From positions 62,001 to 126,000 of the forward strand of contig DAIPJH010000005.1 in the NCBI GenBank assembly GCA_036770365.1: a stretch of 64,000 nucleotides of DNA, in the 5' to 3' direction. Position numbers and translations under genes: made by a program. The notes beneath the pieces are model-generated. The model did not search any database. It saw only the letters and a program-made list of their open reading frames with translations, and was not told where the DNA came from. Source of the DNA: DAIPJH01 sp036770365 (GTDB lineage Bacteria > Pseudomonadota > Alphaproteobacteria > Rickettsiales > UBA998). The stretch's first letter is position 1, and every line of letters begins with the position of its first letter. This document shows positions 9,531 through 17,930 of this stretch, one piece after another.

Positions 9531-10547
9531 TTAACCTGCCACAACTGCATGGGCGTTCCCATACGCAAGATACGCGGCTGTCAACACCACCCACCCCAAA
9601 GAAATTGGTAAAAAAACTTTCCAGCCAAGACGCATCAACTGGTCATAACGATAACGCGGAAAGGTCGCACGCACCCAAATAAAGGTAAACAGTAAAAAAG
9701 CAACTTTTGCAGCAAACCAAATGAATCCCGGAACAAAAGTCAACCCAAACGGTGCAAGCCAACCGCCAAGGAACAAAATGGTCGTCATCCCACACATCAA
9801 AATCATGTTAGCATATTCACCAAGGAAGAATAAGGCAAACGGCATCGACGAATATTCCACGTTATACCCAGCAACCAACTCCCCCTCAGCCTCAGGCAAA
9901 TCAAACGGTAAACGATTTGTCTCTGCCAAAGCGGAAACAAAAAAGATAATAAACATTGGGAATAACCCTGTAAATGCAAACCAACGATGCGCTTGTGCCA
10001 TCACAATATCATGCAGATTCAATGACCCTACCATGAGGAGTACTGTCACCATCACAAAACCGATCGAGACCTCATAAGATACCATCTGCGCAGCACTACG
10101 AATCGCACCAAGAAATGCATATTTGGAGTTACTTGCCCAACCCGCCATGATGATACCATACACCCCAAGCGACGAAATCGCAAAAAGGTAAAGTACTCCA
10201 ACGTTCAAATCAGCAATAACATACGACTCAGAAAGCGGGATCACTGCCCATCCCAAGAGCGCAAGCATAAAAGTGAGCATTGGTGCAAGCAAAAACACCA
10301 TACGATTGGCATGCGTCGGTAAAATGGTTTCTTTTAAAAATAACTTCAACCCATCCGCTAAAGGCTGTAATAAACCAAAAGGCCCGACCACATTCGGTCC
10401 TACGCGCAACTGCATCGCCGCAATCACTTTACGTTCCGCAAGCGTCAGATACGCCACCGCGCCAAGCAGCGGCACCACCACCAAAAGAATTTTACCTATA
10501 ATCAAAAAGATAGGCCACTCTTGAATAAATTGTACGAACTGTTCCAT
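9531..10547 (-). CDS. nuoH: NADH-quinone oxidoreductase subunit H
   Basis: 338 residues with eight or more membrane helices. Family hallmarks are AYLTLAERKVIAAMQLRVGPNVVGPFGLLQPLADGLKL split around residues 32-70, the quinone-site region EVSIGF near 160, and ETNRLPFDLPEAEGELVAGYNVEYSSM near 208-236. NuoH forms the quinone chamber together with NuoB and NuoD. The start codon follows the nuoG stop directly. Downstream the DedA-like gene replaces the expected nuoI neighbour. Confidence 0.97.
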   Translation of the reverse strand: MEQFVQFIQEWPIFLIIGKILLVVVPLLGAVAYLTLAERKVIAAMQLRVGPNVVGPFGLLQPLADGLKLFLKETILPTHANRMVFLLAPMLTFMLALLGWAVIPLSESYVIADLNVGVLYLFAISSLGVYGIIMAGWASNSKYAFLGAIRSAAQMVSYEVSIGFVMVTVLLMVGSLNLHDIVMAQAHRWFAFTGLFPMFIIFFVSALAETNRLPFDLPEAEGELVAGYNVEYSSMPFALFFLGEYANMILMCGMTTILFLGGWLAPFGLTFVPGFIWFAAKVAFLLFTFIWVRATFPRYRYDQLMRLGWKVFLPISLGWVVLTAAYLAYGNAHAVVAG

Positions 10548-12626
10548 TTACGCTGCCTTTTTCCCTTTACCCTTTTGCTTTGGAAGAAGAATTTCCTTCA
10601 CACATGCCGCCATCGTTGGCGATACACGACTAATCGGATCGCTCATGTAGAAATTGCTCATCACCTCTTCAAACGGCTCCTTCCCAATTTCCACTGACTT
10701 CAATGCCTTATCCGTTGATTTCCATGTTGCGGGCGTTACCACGTCCAGATGAGCCAAATGCGGCGCAAGCTCAACCATACGCACACGCACATCTTCCAAT
10801 GAATTAAACGGCAGGCTGGCCTCCAATACATCAGAAAGCGCACGAATGATTTTCCAATCTTCCTTTGCATCACCAACAGGTTCAACGGCTTTATAAGCAC
10901 GCTGCGGACGACCTTCCATATTCACATACGTCGCCTCTTTCTCAGTATAAGCCGCCGCAGGAAGAACAACATCCGCACGCTGCGCCCCAATATCACCATG
11001 ATGACCTTGGTAGATCACGAAGGCTTTACCAAAATATTCCGTATCAATCTCATCGACTCCTAAGAGATACAACACACTGATTTCTTCTTTTTGGATACCT
11101 TCGATAATTCGAACAATACCTTTTCCACCTTTATCAGGCACAAACCCAACATCCAAACCGCCTACACGAGACGCAGCCATATGCAAAATATTAAAGCCAT
11201 TCCAACCTTCTGAAATCACAGGTGTATTGCTTGCAATAAAACGTGCGACTTCAATAATTTCTGCACCATCTTCACGCGCAATCGCACCCGAACCAAGAAT
11301 AATCACTGGCTTCTTCGCACCATCTAAAATTGCTTTAAGCGCATGTTTACCTCGTGCCGCTTGCTCTAGCACCGAAGCATCATTACCAAGCTGTTCCACT
11401 GGATAGGTCATATCATGAGGATTACCAATGTTATAGACCTTGAGTCCACCCTTAAGGTAACGCTTACGAATTCGCGCATTTACAAGCGGTGCTTCCGTAC
11501 GCGGATTTGTTCCCACCAGCACAATCACATCTGCTTCTTCCAAACCAGCAATCGTCGTATTAAACAAATATTCACTGCGGTTTAAAGCATCCAAGCGCGC
11601 TCCATCCTGACGACAATCAATATTATGTGAGCCAAGTTTTGCCATCAAATCTTTCAGTGCTACCATGCTCTCTGTACACGCTAAATTACCCGCAAGCGCA
11701 GCGATTCTATCCCCCGGAATACCGTTTAAACGCTTCTTGATCGCCCCAAATGCTTCATCCCACGTAGCAGGAACGAGCTTACCATCTTTGCGGATATACG
11801 GACGATCCAAACGCTGACGCTGCAATCCATCACAAGCATAACGCGTTTTATCTGAAATCCATTCTTCATTCACCTCTTCATTCAGACGTGGCAAAATACG
11901 CATGACAGCATTCCCGCGAGAATCAATACGAATATTACTGCCCACTGCGTCCAACACATCAATACTTTCGGTAGATTTAAGCTCCCACGGACGTGCTTTG
12001 AACGCATACGGCTTAGACGTCAACGCACCCACAGGACAAAGATCAATCAAATTACCGGAGAGTTCAGAATCAATCGCTTGCTCAATATAGGTTGAAATCT
12101 CTGCATGTTGCCCGCGACCAAGCTGACCAAGCGCAGGCACACCTGCAATTTGCTCCGCAAAGCGCACACAACGCGTACAGTGAATACAGCGCGTCATTTC
12201 TGTTTTAACGATTGGCCCCATATATTTCGGCTCAACCGCACGCTTATCCTCACAATAACGACTCTTGCCAGAACCATAAGTAAAGGCTTGATCTTGCAAA
12301 TCACACTCCCCACCCTGATCACAGATAGGGCAATCAAGTGGATGATTGAGTAACATAAATTCCATCACGCCTTCACGCGCACGCGTAACCATATCTGACG
12401 CGGTAAACACTTCCATTTTATCACCAGCAGGAAGCGCACACGATGCTTGCGGCTTCGGCGGTCCAGGGCGCACTTCCACCAGACACATACGGCAGTTACC
12501 CGCGATTTCCAAACGCTCATGATAGCAAAAACGTGGAATCTCAATACCTTCTTGCTCGCACACCTGCAAGACGGTCATCCCCGCTTCAAACTCAACATCA
12601 ACACCATTCAACTTTAATGTAGGCAT
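10548..12626 (-). CDS. nuoG: NADH-quinone oxidoreductase subunit G
   Basis: 692 residues from the ATG at 12626; an AGGA ribosome-binding site sits about 9 nt upstream, and the further 18 open codons upstream do not look like NuoG. Cluster ligands are visible: 2Fe-2S (C34, C45, C48, C63), the His-ligated 4Fe-4S (H95, C99, C102, C108) and a second 4Fe-4S (C147, C150, C153, C197). The remainder is a molybdopterin-oxidoreductase-like domain without an obvious cofactor site, ending in a Lys-rich tail. The extra N7-type cysteine cluster of E. coli NuoG is not evident. It carries electrons from NuoF toward NuoI. Confidence 0.96.
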   Translation of the reverse strand: MPTLKLNGVDVEFEAGMTVLQVCEQEGIEIPRFCYHERLEIAGNCRMCLVEVRPGPPKPQASCALPAGDKMEVFTASDMVTRAREGVMEFMLLNHPLDCPICDQGGECDLQDQAFTYGSGKSRYCEDKRAVEPKYMGPIVKTEMTRCIHCTRCVRFAEQIAGVPALGQLGRGQHAEISTYIEQAIDSELSGNLIDLCPVGALTSKPYAFKARPWELKSTESIDVLDAVGSNIRIDSRGNAVMRILPRLNEEVNEEWISDKTRYACDGLQRQRLDRPYIRKDGKLVPATWDEAFGAIKKRLNGIPGDRIAALAGNLACTESMVALKDLMAKLGSHNIDCRQDGARLDALNRSEYLFNTTIAGLEEADVIVLVGTNPRTEAPLVNARIRKRYLKGGLKVYNIGNPHDMTYPVEQLGNDASVLEQAARGKHALKAILDGAKKPVIILGSGAIAREDGAEIIEVARFIASNTPVISEGWNGFNILHMAASRVGGLDVGFVPDKGGKGIVRIIEGIQKEEISVLYLLGVDEIDTEYFGKAFVIYQGHHGDIGAQRADVVLPAAAYTEKEATYVNMEGRPQRAYKAVEPVGDAKEDWKIIRALSDVLEASLPFNSLEDVRVRMVELAPHLAHLDVVTPATWKSTDKALKSVEIGKEPFEEVMSNFYMSDPISRVSPTMAACVKEILLPKQKGKGKKAA

Positions 12627-12656
12627 CAGTTTATTCCTTACACTTTTTCCTTTGTC

Positions 12657-12716
12657 ATGCCAGCATAGGCTGGCATCCAAAACAGCTTTCCTCTGGATTC
12701 CTGCCTTCGCAGGAAT
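12657..12716. repeat. Two short perfect palindromes in the nuoG-hicB gap
   Basis: The first hairpin is ATGCCAGC-atag-GCTGGCAT (12657-12676), the second ATTCCTGC-cttc-GCAGGAAT (12697-12716). Both are headed by GTCAT- or GGATT-type flanks resembling the dispersed intergenic palindromes of many proteobacteria. They interrupt the nuo operon but lack a T-run and so are not convincing terminators; they may stabilise or process the mRNA. Confidence 0.6.
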
Positions 12717-12727
12717 AACAAGAGAAT

Positions 12728-12874
12728 TTAATTTCCAAAATACAATTCCAACGCTTCCGTGATATTTGCTACCGCTTCGTCCAATGTATCACCAAAAGAC
12801 GACACCTCAACATTGAGGCACTGCGCCACAAAATGTTGCCCTTCTTTATAGATGACATATTTTACATCGTGCAT
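12728..12874 (-). CDS. HicB-like small protein (orphan antitoxin fold)
   Basis: 48 residues from the ATG at 12874, preceded by an AGGGG ribosome-binding site that overlaps the nuoF stop. The sequence shows the short HicB/DUF1902-type core: a hydrophobic first strand, then EGQHFVAQCLNVEVSSFGDTLDEA and a final amphipathic helix. HicB proteins are usually antitoxins paired with the HicA RNase, but no HicA-sized gene is adjacent and no DNA-binding C-terminal domain is present. It sits between nuoF and nuoG. It could be a decayed antitoxin or a solitary HicB-fold regulator. An upstream Met at 12925 would overlap nuoF. Confidence 0.65.
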   Translation of the reverse strand: MHDVKYVIYKEGQHFVAQCLNVEVSSFGDTLDEAVANITEALELYFGN

Positions 12875-12884
12875 AGTCAAACCC

Positions 12885-14165
12885 CTAAGCCGCTTTGCTC
12901 GTATATTGGTCAATTCGCGCTTCAATCACAGGGCGGAAATTACGAATCAACCCCTGTACTGGCCACGCCGCCGCATCACCGAGCGCACAGATCGTATGCC
13001 CTTCGATGCGTTTTGAAATATCCCATAATTGGTCAATTTCTTCTTTTCGTGCATTACCCGCTGCCATGCGTTCCATCATTTTCCACATCCACCCAGTACC
13101 TTCACGGCAAGGGGTACATTGACCACATGACTCGTGGTAATAAAACTTGGATAGACGCGCAATCGCCTTCACAATATCGGTCGATTTATCCATCACAATC
13201 ACCGCCGCCGTGCCAAGCCCTGAACCAAGCGCACGCAACGAATCAAAATCCATCAACACCGTATCACACATATCTTTGGTCAAGCACGGAACAGACGAAC
13301 CACCAGGGATGATCGCCAGCAGATTATCCCAACCGCCGCGCACACCGCCTGCATGTTTTTCAATGAGTTCTTTAAGCGGAATCCCCATTTCTTCTTCTAC
13401 ATTGCATGGCTGATTCACGTGACCAGAGATACAAAACACTTTTGTCCCTGTGTTATTTTCACGGCCAAGCCCCGCAAACCAATCATGACCACGACGCAAA
13501 ATCGTTGGTGCAACCGCAATAGACTCCACATTATTCACCGTCGTTGGACAACCATACAGTCCTGCCATTGCAGGGAATGGTGGCTTAAGACGTGGCTGCC
13601 CCTTTTTACCTTCTAGCGATTCGATCAACGCAGTTTCTTCGCCACAAATATACGCACCCGCGCCACGGTGAACATACACATCAAACTCAAATCCCGTACC
13701 ACAGCAATTCTTACCTAAAAAACCCGCCGCACGTGCCTCTTCAATCGCATGATCCAGCCTATCCGCTTCCAACTGAAACTCTCCACGGATATAAATATAG
13801 GCAGCCTTCGCACGAATCGCAAAACCTGCAATCAAACAACCTTCAATCAATTTGTGCGGGTCATGGCGCATCAAATCGCGGTCTTTACATGTCCCCGGCT
13901 CACCTTCATCCGCATTCACCACAAGGTAGCTTGGGCGACCATCTTTCGATTCTTTCGGCATGAACGACCATTTCATCCCCGTCGAGAAACCCGCACCACC
14001 GCGACCGCGAAGTCCAGAAGCTTTCATCTGGTCAATGATGGTATCCGCACCGCGTTCTAAGATCGCTTTGGTATTATCCCAATCACCGCGCCCACGCGCC
14101 CCCTTAAGCGTCCAATCGCCGTAACCATATAGGTTAGTAAAAATACGGTCTTTATCTTGAAGCAT
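12885..14165 (-). CDS. nuoF: NADH-quinone oxidoreductase subunit F
   Basis: 426 residues. The FMN/NADH-binding Rossmann-like region has GLRGRGGAGF at 51-60, NADEGEPGTCKDRDLM at 84-99 and AYICGEETALIESLEG at 171-186; the 4Fe-4S cluster N3 is bound by C347, C350, C353 and C393 (SCGQCTPCREG and HTICALGD). It is the NADH-oxidising subunit of complex I, partner of NuoE and NuoG. It lies 11 nt downstream of nuoE. Length and every ligand match the family. Confidence 0.97.
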   Translation of the reverse strand: MLQDKDRIFTNLYGYGDWTLKGARGRGDWDNTKAILERGADTIIDQMKASGLRGRGGAGFSTGMKWSFMPKESKDGRPSYLVVNADEGEPGTCKDRDLMRHDPHKLIEGCLIAGFAIRAKAAYIYIRGEFQLEADRLDHAIEEARAAGFLGKNCCGTGFEFDVYVHRGAGAYICGEETALIESLEGKKGQPRLKPPFPAMAGLYGCPTTVNNVESIAVAPTILRRGHDWFAGLGRENNTGTKVFCISGHVNQPCNVEEEMGIPLKELIEKHAGGVRGGWDNLLAIIPGGSSVPCLTKDMCDTVLMDFDSLRALGSGLGTAAVIVMDKSTDIVKAIARLSKFYYHESCGQCTPCREGTGWMWKMMERMAAGNARKEEIDQLWDISKRIEGHTICALGDAAAWPVQGLIRNFRPVIEARIDQYTSKAA

Positions 14166-14176
14166 CTTTTGTCCCC

Positions 14177-14917
14177 TTATTCTTTAGTAGGCGATATTTT
14201 TTTACTCGCCTTCTTGAGAGGTTTCACCGCTGGTTCTTCTTTTTTGGCTGCCGCCACCTTCGTGGTTTTTGCTGGCGCAGGCGACGCAGCCGCCGCTTCA
14301 CGCGCATAACCAAATGTGGTCAAACTAGTAAGCCCTTCTAAAGGTTCAGACGACTTACGCTTACTCTGAGGACCCACGCGTGGTTTCTTACCTGCCGCCA
14401 AATCACCCAAAATCGCGCCCATAGATTCAGGCGTTAAATCTTCATAAAAATCATCATTGATTTGTACCATTGGCGCATTCACACACGCACCCAAACACTC
14501 AACTTCCGTCAAGGTAAAATAACCATCTTTAGTGCTTTCGCCTAAATCCACCTTTAGCTTATCTTGACACGCAGAGACAATCCCATCCGAACCATTCAAC
14601 CAGCATGGCGTGGTCGTGCAGACCTGCACATGATATTTTCCAATTGGACGCATATTATACATTGAATAAAATGTCGCCACTTCATACACCCGCATCGGTG
14701 GCATTCCAAGCATCTGCGCAATATAATCCATCGCAACTTTTGGAAGCCATCCCTCAGACTGACGCTGCGCCAAATCAAGCAATGGCATCACCGCGCTGGC
14801 TTGACGACCTTCAGGATATTTCGCAATAATACGCTGCGCTTCCTCAAGATTTTTCTTAGAAAATTGGAAGACTTCAGGCTGAAGCACATCCTCTATTTTT
14901 CCTCTTTTCGCGTCCAT
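14177..14917 (-). CDS. nuoE: NADH-quinone oxidoreductase subunit E with C-terminal extension
   Basis: 246 residues. The thioredoxin-like 2Fe-2S domain has ligands C100, C105, C141 and C145 (CTTTPC and CLGAC), binding cluster N1a. After about residue 175 there is an extension of some 70 residues, rich in Ala, Lys, Pro and Ser (several AAAxPA and KK stretches), which most bacterial NuoE of about 160-200 residues lack or have shorter; longer tails do occur in alphaproteobacteria. The tail is likely disordered and its role unknown. The heptamer repeat array lies in the gap upstream, after the nuoD stop. Confidence 0.95.
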   Translation of the reverse strand: MDAKRGKIEDVLQPEVFQFSKKNLEEAQRIIAKYPEGRQASAVMPLLDLAQRQSEGWLPKVAMDYIAQMLGMPPMRVYEVATFYSMYNMRPIGKYHVQVCTTTPCWLNGSDGIVSACQDKLKVDLGESTKDGYFTLTEVECLGACVNAPMVQINDDFYEDLTPESMGAILGDLAAGKKPRVGPQSKRKSSEPLEGLTSLTTFGYAREAAAASPAPAKTTKVAAAKKEEPAVKPLKKASKKISPTKE

Positions 14918-14933
14918 CTGAAACCTTACCTTA

Positions 14934-14968
14934 ACTAACGACTAGTAACTAGTAACTAGCGACTAAAA
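14934..14968. repeat. Heptamer tandem repeat directly after the nuoD stop
   Basis: Five plus-strand heptamers follow one another: ACTAACG, ACTAGTA, ACTAGTA, ACTAGCG and ACTAAAA. On the coding (minus) strand each unit carries a TAG, so stop codons recur in shifting frames behind nuoD. Same class as the arrays at 782-803, 19646-19678, 43253-43274 and 45096-45123. Confidence 0.75.
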
Positions 14969-16150
14969 CTACCTATCTATTTCCCCAAACACAACATCCA
15001 GCGTCCCAATAATCGCTGAAATATCCGCGAGCATATGTCCTTTACCTAAGAAATCCAACGCCTGCAAATGCGCAAACCCAGGCGCACGCACTTTACAGCG
15101 ATATGGCTTATTACTGCCATCAGACACCATATAAACCCCAAACTCACCTTTTGGTGCTTCCACCGCAGCGTAAGCCTCACCCGCAGGCACATGGAATCCT
15201 TCAGTAAACAACTTAAAGTGATTAATGAGGGCTTCCATCGACTCTTTCATCTCACCACGACGCGGCGGAGCGATCTTCGCATCATCGGTCATCACTTCAC
15301 CTTTTGGCATTTGATTGACCGCTTGTTTAATGATTTTTAGCGATTGACGCATCTCTTCCATACGACACAAATAACGATCATAGCAATCGCCCGTCTTACC
15401 TACAGGAATATCGAATTCCATTCTATCATAGACCTCATAAGGCTGCGACTTACGCAGATCCCACGCCACGCCCGAACCGCGCAGCATCACACCTGAGAAA
15501 CCCCAAGCTTTCGCGTCTTCGGCTGAAATACGCCCAATATCCACCGTACGCTGCTTCCAAATACGGTTTTCCGTGAGCAGTGTTTCAACATCATCAATAA
15601 TCCGCCCAAACCCATCACAGAACTTCACAATATCATCTTCCATCCCCGCAGGAATATCACGATGCACCCCACCGGGACGAATATAAGCAGAGTGGAAACG
15701 CGCACCTGACGCACGCTCATAAAACTCTAAAATACGCTCACGCTCTTCAAACATCCACAGCAAAGGCGTCATCGCACCCACATCCAACGCCTGCGTGGTC
15801 ACGTTCAAGGTATGATTTAAAATACGAGTTAATTCACCAAAAATCACCCGAAGATACTGACCGCGCTCAGGAACTTTGCACCCCAATAACTTCTCAATTG
15901 CCATACAATAACAATGTTCCAACGCCATCGGCGATACATAATCGAGGCGATCCATATACGGCAACCCTTGAATATAGGTCTTTTGCTCAATCAGCTTTTC
16001 TGTACCACGATGCAACAGCCCAATATGCGGATCCGCACGCTCAACCACTTCCCCATCCATCTCAAGCACCAAGCGCAACACACCATGCGCCGCAGGATGC
16101 TGAGGGCCAAAATTCAGTGTTAAATTTTTGATTTCACGTTGTTCAGACAT
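14969..16150 (-). CDS. nuoD: NADH-quinone oxidoreductase subunit D
   Basis: 393 residues, the 49-kDa-type subunit. NFGPQHPAAHGVLRLVLEMDGE near 14-35, HIGLLHRGTEKLIE near 42-55 and YMDRLDYVSPM near 65-75 line the quinone site in known structures, and the C-terminus ends with the usual DVVFGEIDR. The start has an AAGGA ribosome-binding site. It is separated from nuoC by 2.3 kb holding three genes, two on the opposite strand, so it needs its own promoter, which should lie in 16151-16399; I could not fix its position with confidence. Confidence 0.97.
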   Translation of the reverse strand: MSEQREIKNLTLNFGPQHPAAHGVLRLVLEMDGEVVERADPHIGLLHRGTEKLIEQKTYIQGLPYMDRLDYVSPMALEHCYCMAIEKLLGCKVPERGQYLRVIFGELTRILNHTLNVTTQALDVGAMTPLLWMFEERERILEFYERASGARFHSAYIRPGGVHRDIPAGMEDDIVKFCDGFGRIIDDVETLLTENRIWKQRTVDIGRISAEDAKAWGFSGVMLRGSGVAWDLRKSQPYEVYDRMEFDIPVGKTGDCYDRYLCRMEEMRQSLKIIKQAVNQMPKGEVMTDDAKIAPPRRGEMKESMEALINHFKLFTEGFHVPAGEAYAAVEAPKGEFGVYMVSDGSNKPYRCKVRAPGFAHLQALDFLGKGHMLADISAIIGTLDVVFGEIDR

Positions 16151-16399
16151 ATTTTTTCCTTAGGCAAACACACACGCGTCAGGCAAAAAAGCCATAGACC
16201 TAGACTTAAGCCTACTTCCTACTTTCTCTCCCCTCTTCCTGCAACCCTTTTCTATCGCAAAATCATTTCTTATGTAAAAATACAAAATGGGTGAAAAAAA
16301 TCCGCATCATTATACAACACCACGCAAGAAATTATTTACTATTAGCGCGTATAGTGCCATCTCCTTAACTCAGTCACCCTCTAACGATAGGTAATTATT

Positions 16400-17383
16400 A
16401 TGAAAGCTCCTGTTCGCGTTGCCGTTACTGGCGCAGCTGGTCAAATCGGTTATGCTCTACTCTTTCGCATTGCGGCGGGCGATATGCTCGGCGCAGATCA
16501 ACCAGTGATTTTACATCTATTAGAAATCACCCCTGCCCTTCCTAACCTTCAAGGCGTAGTAATGGAGCTAAATGATTGTGCGTTCCCAACGCTCGCTGGC
16601 GTAGTGGCTACCGATGATGTGAACGTAGCGTTCAAAGATGTGGATTATGCTCTGCTTGTAGGCGCACGTCCTCGTGGCCCAGGCATGGAGCGTAAAGACC
16701 TTCTTGAAGCCAACGGCGCGATTTTCGCACCACAAGGCAAAGCCATCAATGACCATGCAAAACGTGATGTCAAAGTGCTTGTAGTCGGCAACCCAGCCAA
16801 CACCAACGCACTGATTGCACAACAAAATGCACCTGACCTTGATCCAAAATGCTTTACCGCAATGGTACGTCTGGACCATAACCGCGCCCTCAGCCAGCTT
16901 GCTGAAAAAACAGGCACTCACACCACCGATATCAAAAAAATGATTATCTGGGGTAACCATTCTTCAACCCAATATCCTGACCTTCACAATACCACCGTGA
17001 AAGGCAAAGCAGCATTATCTCTTGTTGACCAAACATGGTATGCGGATACCTTCATCCCCGAAGTACAACAACGCGGCGCAGCCATCATCAAAGCACGCGG
17101 CGCGTCGTCTGCGGCGTCTGCGGCATCCGCAGCAATTGACCATATGCGCACATGGTCACTTGGCACTGAAGTAGGTGACTTTGTCTCTATGGGCATCCCT
17201 TCGGACGGTTCTTACGGCATAAAAGAAGGCGTTATTTTCGGCTACCCCGTTACCTGTAAAGGCGGCAAGTATGAGATCGTACAAGGGCTAGACATCAACG
17301 CATTCTCACAGGCACGCCTCGACGCAACTGAAAAAGAGCTACGCGAAGAACGTGCGGCCGTAGAACATCTATTTAAGAAGTAG
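16400..17383 (+). CDS. mdh: Malate dehydrogenase, eukaryotic-cytosolic-like type
   Basis: 327 residues. The NAD-binding glycine motif GAAGQIGY is at 11-18, the substrate-arginine loop GARPRGPGMERKDLL at 89-102, the catalytic Asp in RLDHNR near 159 and catalytic His in WGNHSST at 187. The sequence resembles the cytosolic/chloroplast-like group of MDH (also in Burkholderia and actinobacteria) rather than the LDH-like form typical of alphaproteobacteria. It converts malate and oxaloacetate in the TCA cycle. It is transcribed opposite to nuo and inserted between nuoC and nuoD, which suggests a rearrangement or acquisition. A ribosome-binding site (GATAGG) precedes the ATG. Confidence 0.95.
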   Translation: MKAPVRVAVTGAAGQIGYALLFRIAAGDMLGADQPVILHLLEITPALPNLQGVVMELNDCAFPTLAGVVATDDVNVAFKDVDYALLVGARPRGPGMERKDLLEANGAIFAPQGKAINDHAKRDVKVLVVGNPANTNALIAQQNAPDLDPKCFTAMVRLDHNRALSQLAEKTGTHTTDIKKMIIWGNHSSTQYPDLHNTTVKGKAALSLVDQTWYADTFIPEVQQRGAAIIKARGASSAASAASAAIDHMRTWSLGTEVGDFVSMGIPSDGSYGIKEGVIFGYPVTCKGGKYEIVQGLDINAFSQARLDATEKELREERAAVEHLFKK

Positions 17384-17391
17384 GATTTAAG

Positions 17392-17482
17392 GGTCAGGGA
17401 TTAGTAAGGGTTCAAAACATAGGAATCAGTGAAAGAATTTAACAACGCAAACACTCTTTTACAAAAAACCCTTCCCCTGACC
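17392..17482. repeat. Imperfect inverted repeat downstream of mdh
   Basis: The left arm GGTCAGGG plus AAGGGTT (17392-17412) pairs with AACCCTTCCCCTGACC (17467-17482), leaving a bulge. It may end mdh transcription, although there is no T-run directly after the right arm. Related GGGTCA-type text occurs at about 20127-20146. Confidence 0.45.
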
Positions 17483-17487
17483 GCTAT

Positions 17488-17549
17488 TATGAAAGTTTTA
17501 TGACATTTTTTCTCAATCTATTGAGAGAAAAAGAGTAAAGTGCTACGCT
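17488..17549 (+). promoter_or_regulatory. Pho-box-like element plus promoter (copy 1)
   Basis: The box TATGAAAGTTTTATGACATT occupies 17488-17507. After exactly 13 nt comes the -35 TTGAGA (17521-17526), then 17 nt, then the extended -10 TGCTACGCT (hexamer 17544-17549). The reverse complement of the box contains TGTCATA-N4-TTCATA, an 11-bp direct repeat close to the PhoB consensus. The same layout, with identical spacings, recurs at 28507 and 54803. It would drive the small membrane protein gene at 17680 with a leader of about 125 nt. Confidence 0.75.
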
Positions 17550-17679
17550 AGAAACTGTTTCTTTTGGTTTTTTGATTTCGGTGCTTAGGGATGTTTTTGT
17601 CCTTAAGGGCTTAAACAATGCACCAATTCCAACGGCAAAAACCCTAATAACGCTGTTGAAACTCCTCAAGGAGAGCTAC

Positions 17680-17865
17680 GTGATCTCTACATGGAAAAAA
17701 TGGAACTATCGGATAGCAAAGTTTATCCAATGGTATTTCCTATTCTTAGCATGTTTGCATACCCTGTTTACCTTACAAGGAAAAGAAGACGCATGGCAAT
17801 ATGCGCTGTTCAACTGGTTCGTTTTTGCAGTCCAGACTTGGTCATTGCAACGAATTAAACGATAA
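17680..17865 (+). CDS. Small membrane protein, unknown
   Basis: 61 residues from a GTG start. A strong AAGGAG site lies 6 nt upstream, and it can pair with the preceding CTCC in a hairpin with a TCAA loop (17662-17673) that would hide it. The protein starts with a basic, aromatic N-terminus (STWKKWNYRIAK), then a hydrophobic span around residues 13-29 and a second aromatic hydrophobic stretch around 38-53, ending in Arg/Lys. The frame is open upstream to 17572 but the ribosome-binding site favours GTG. No family recognised. It is controlled by the box-promoter module at 17488 and has its own terminator. Confidence 0.65.
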   Translation: MISTWKKWNYRIAKFIQWYFLFLACLHTLFTLQGKEDAWQYALFNWFVFAVQTWSLQRIKR

Positions 17866-17870
17866 ATCAT

Positions 17871-17919
17871 ACCTACTCGTATCCGACTGTTTCTACAGTA
17901 CGTGCGAGTGGGTCTTTTT
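17871..17919 (+). terminator. Rho-independent terminator
   Basis: Stem ACCTACTCG (17871-17879) pairs with CGAGTGGGT (17905-17913) over nine bases (one G-T), with a 25-nt loop and a following T-run. It closes the small membrane protein gene and faces the convergent gene at 17931. Confidence 0.75.
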
Positions 17920-17930
17920 ATAAAAATAAG

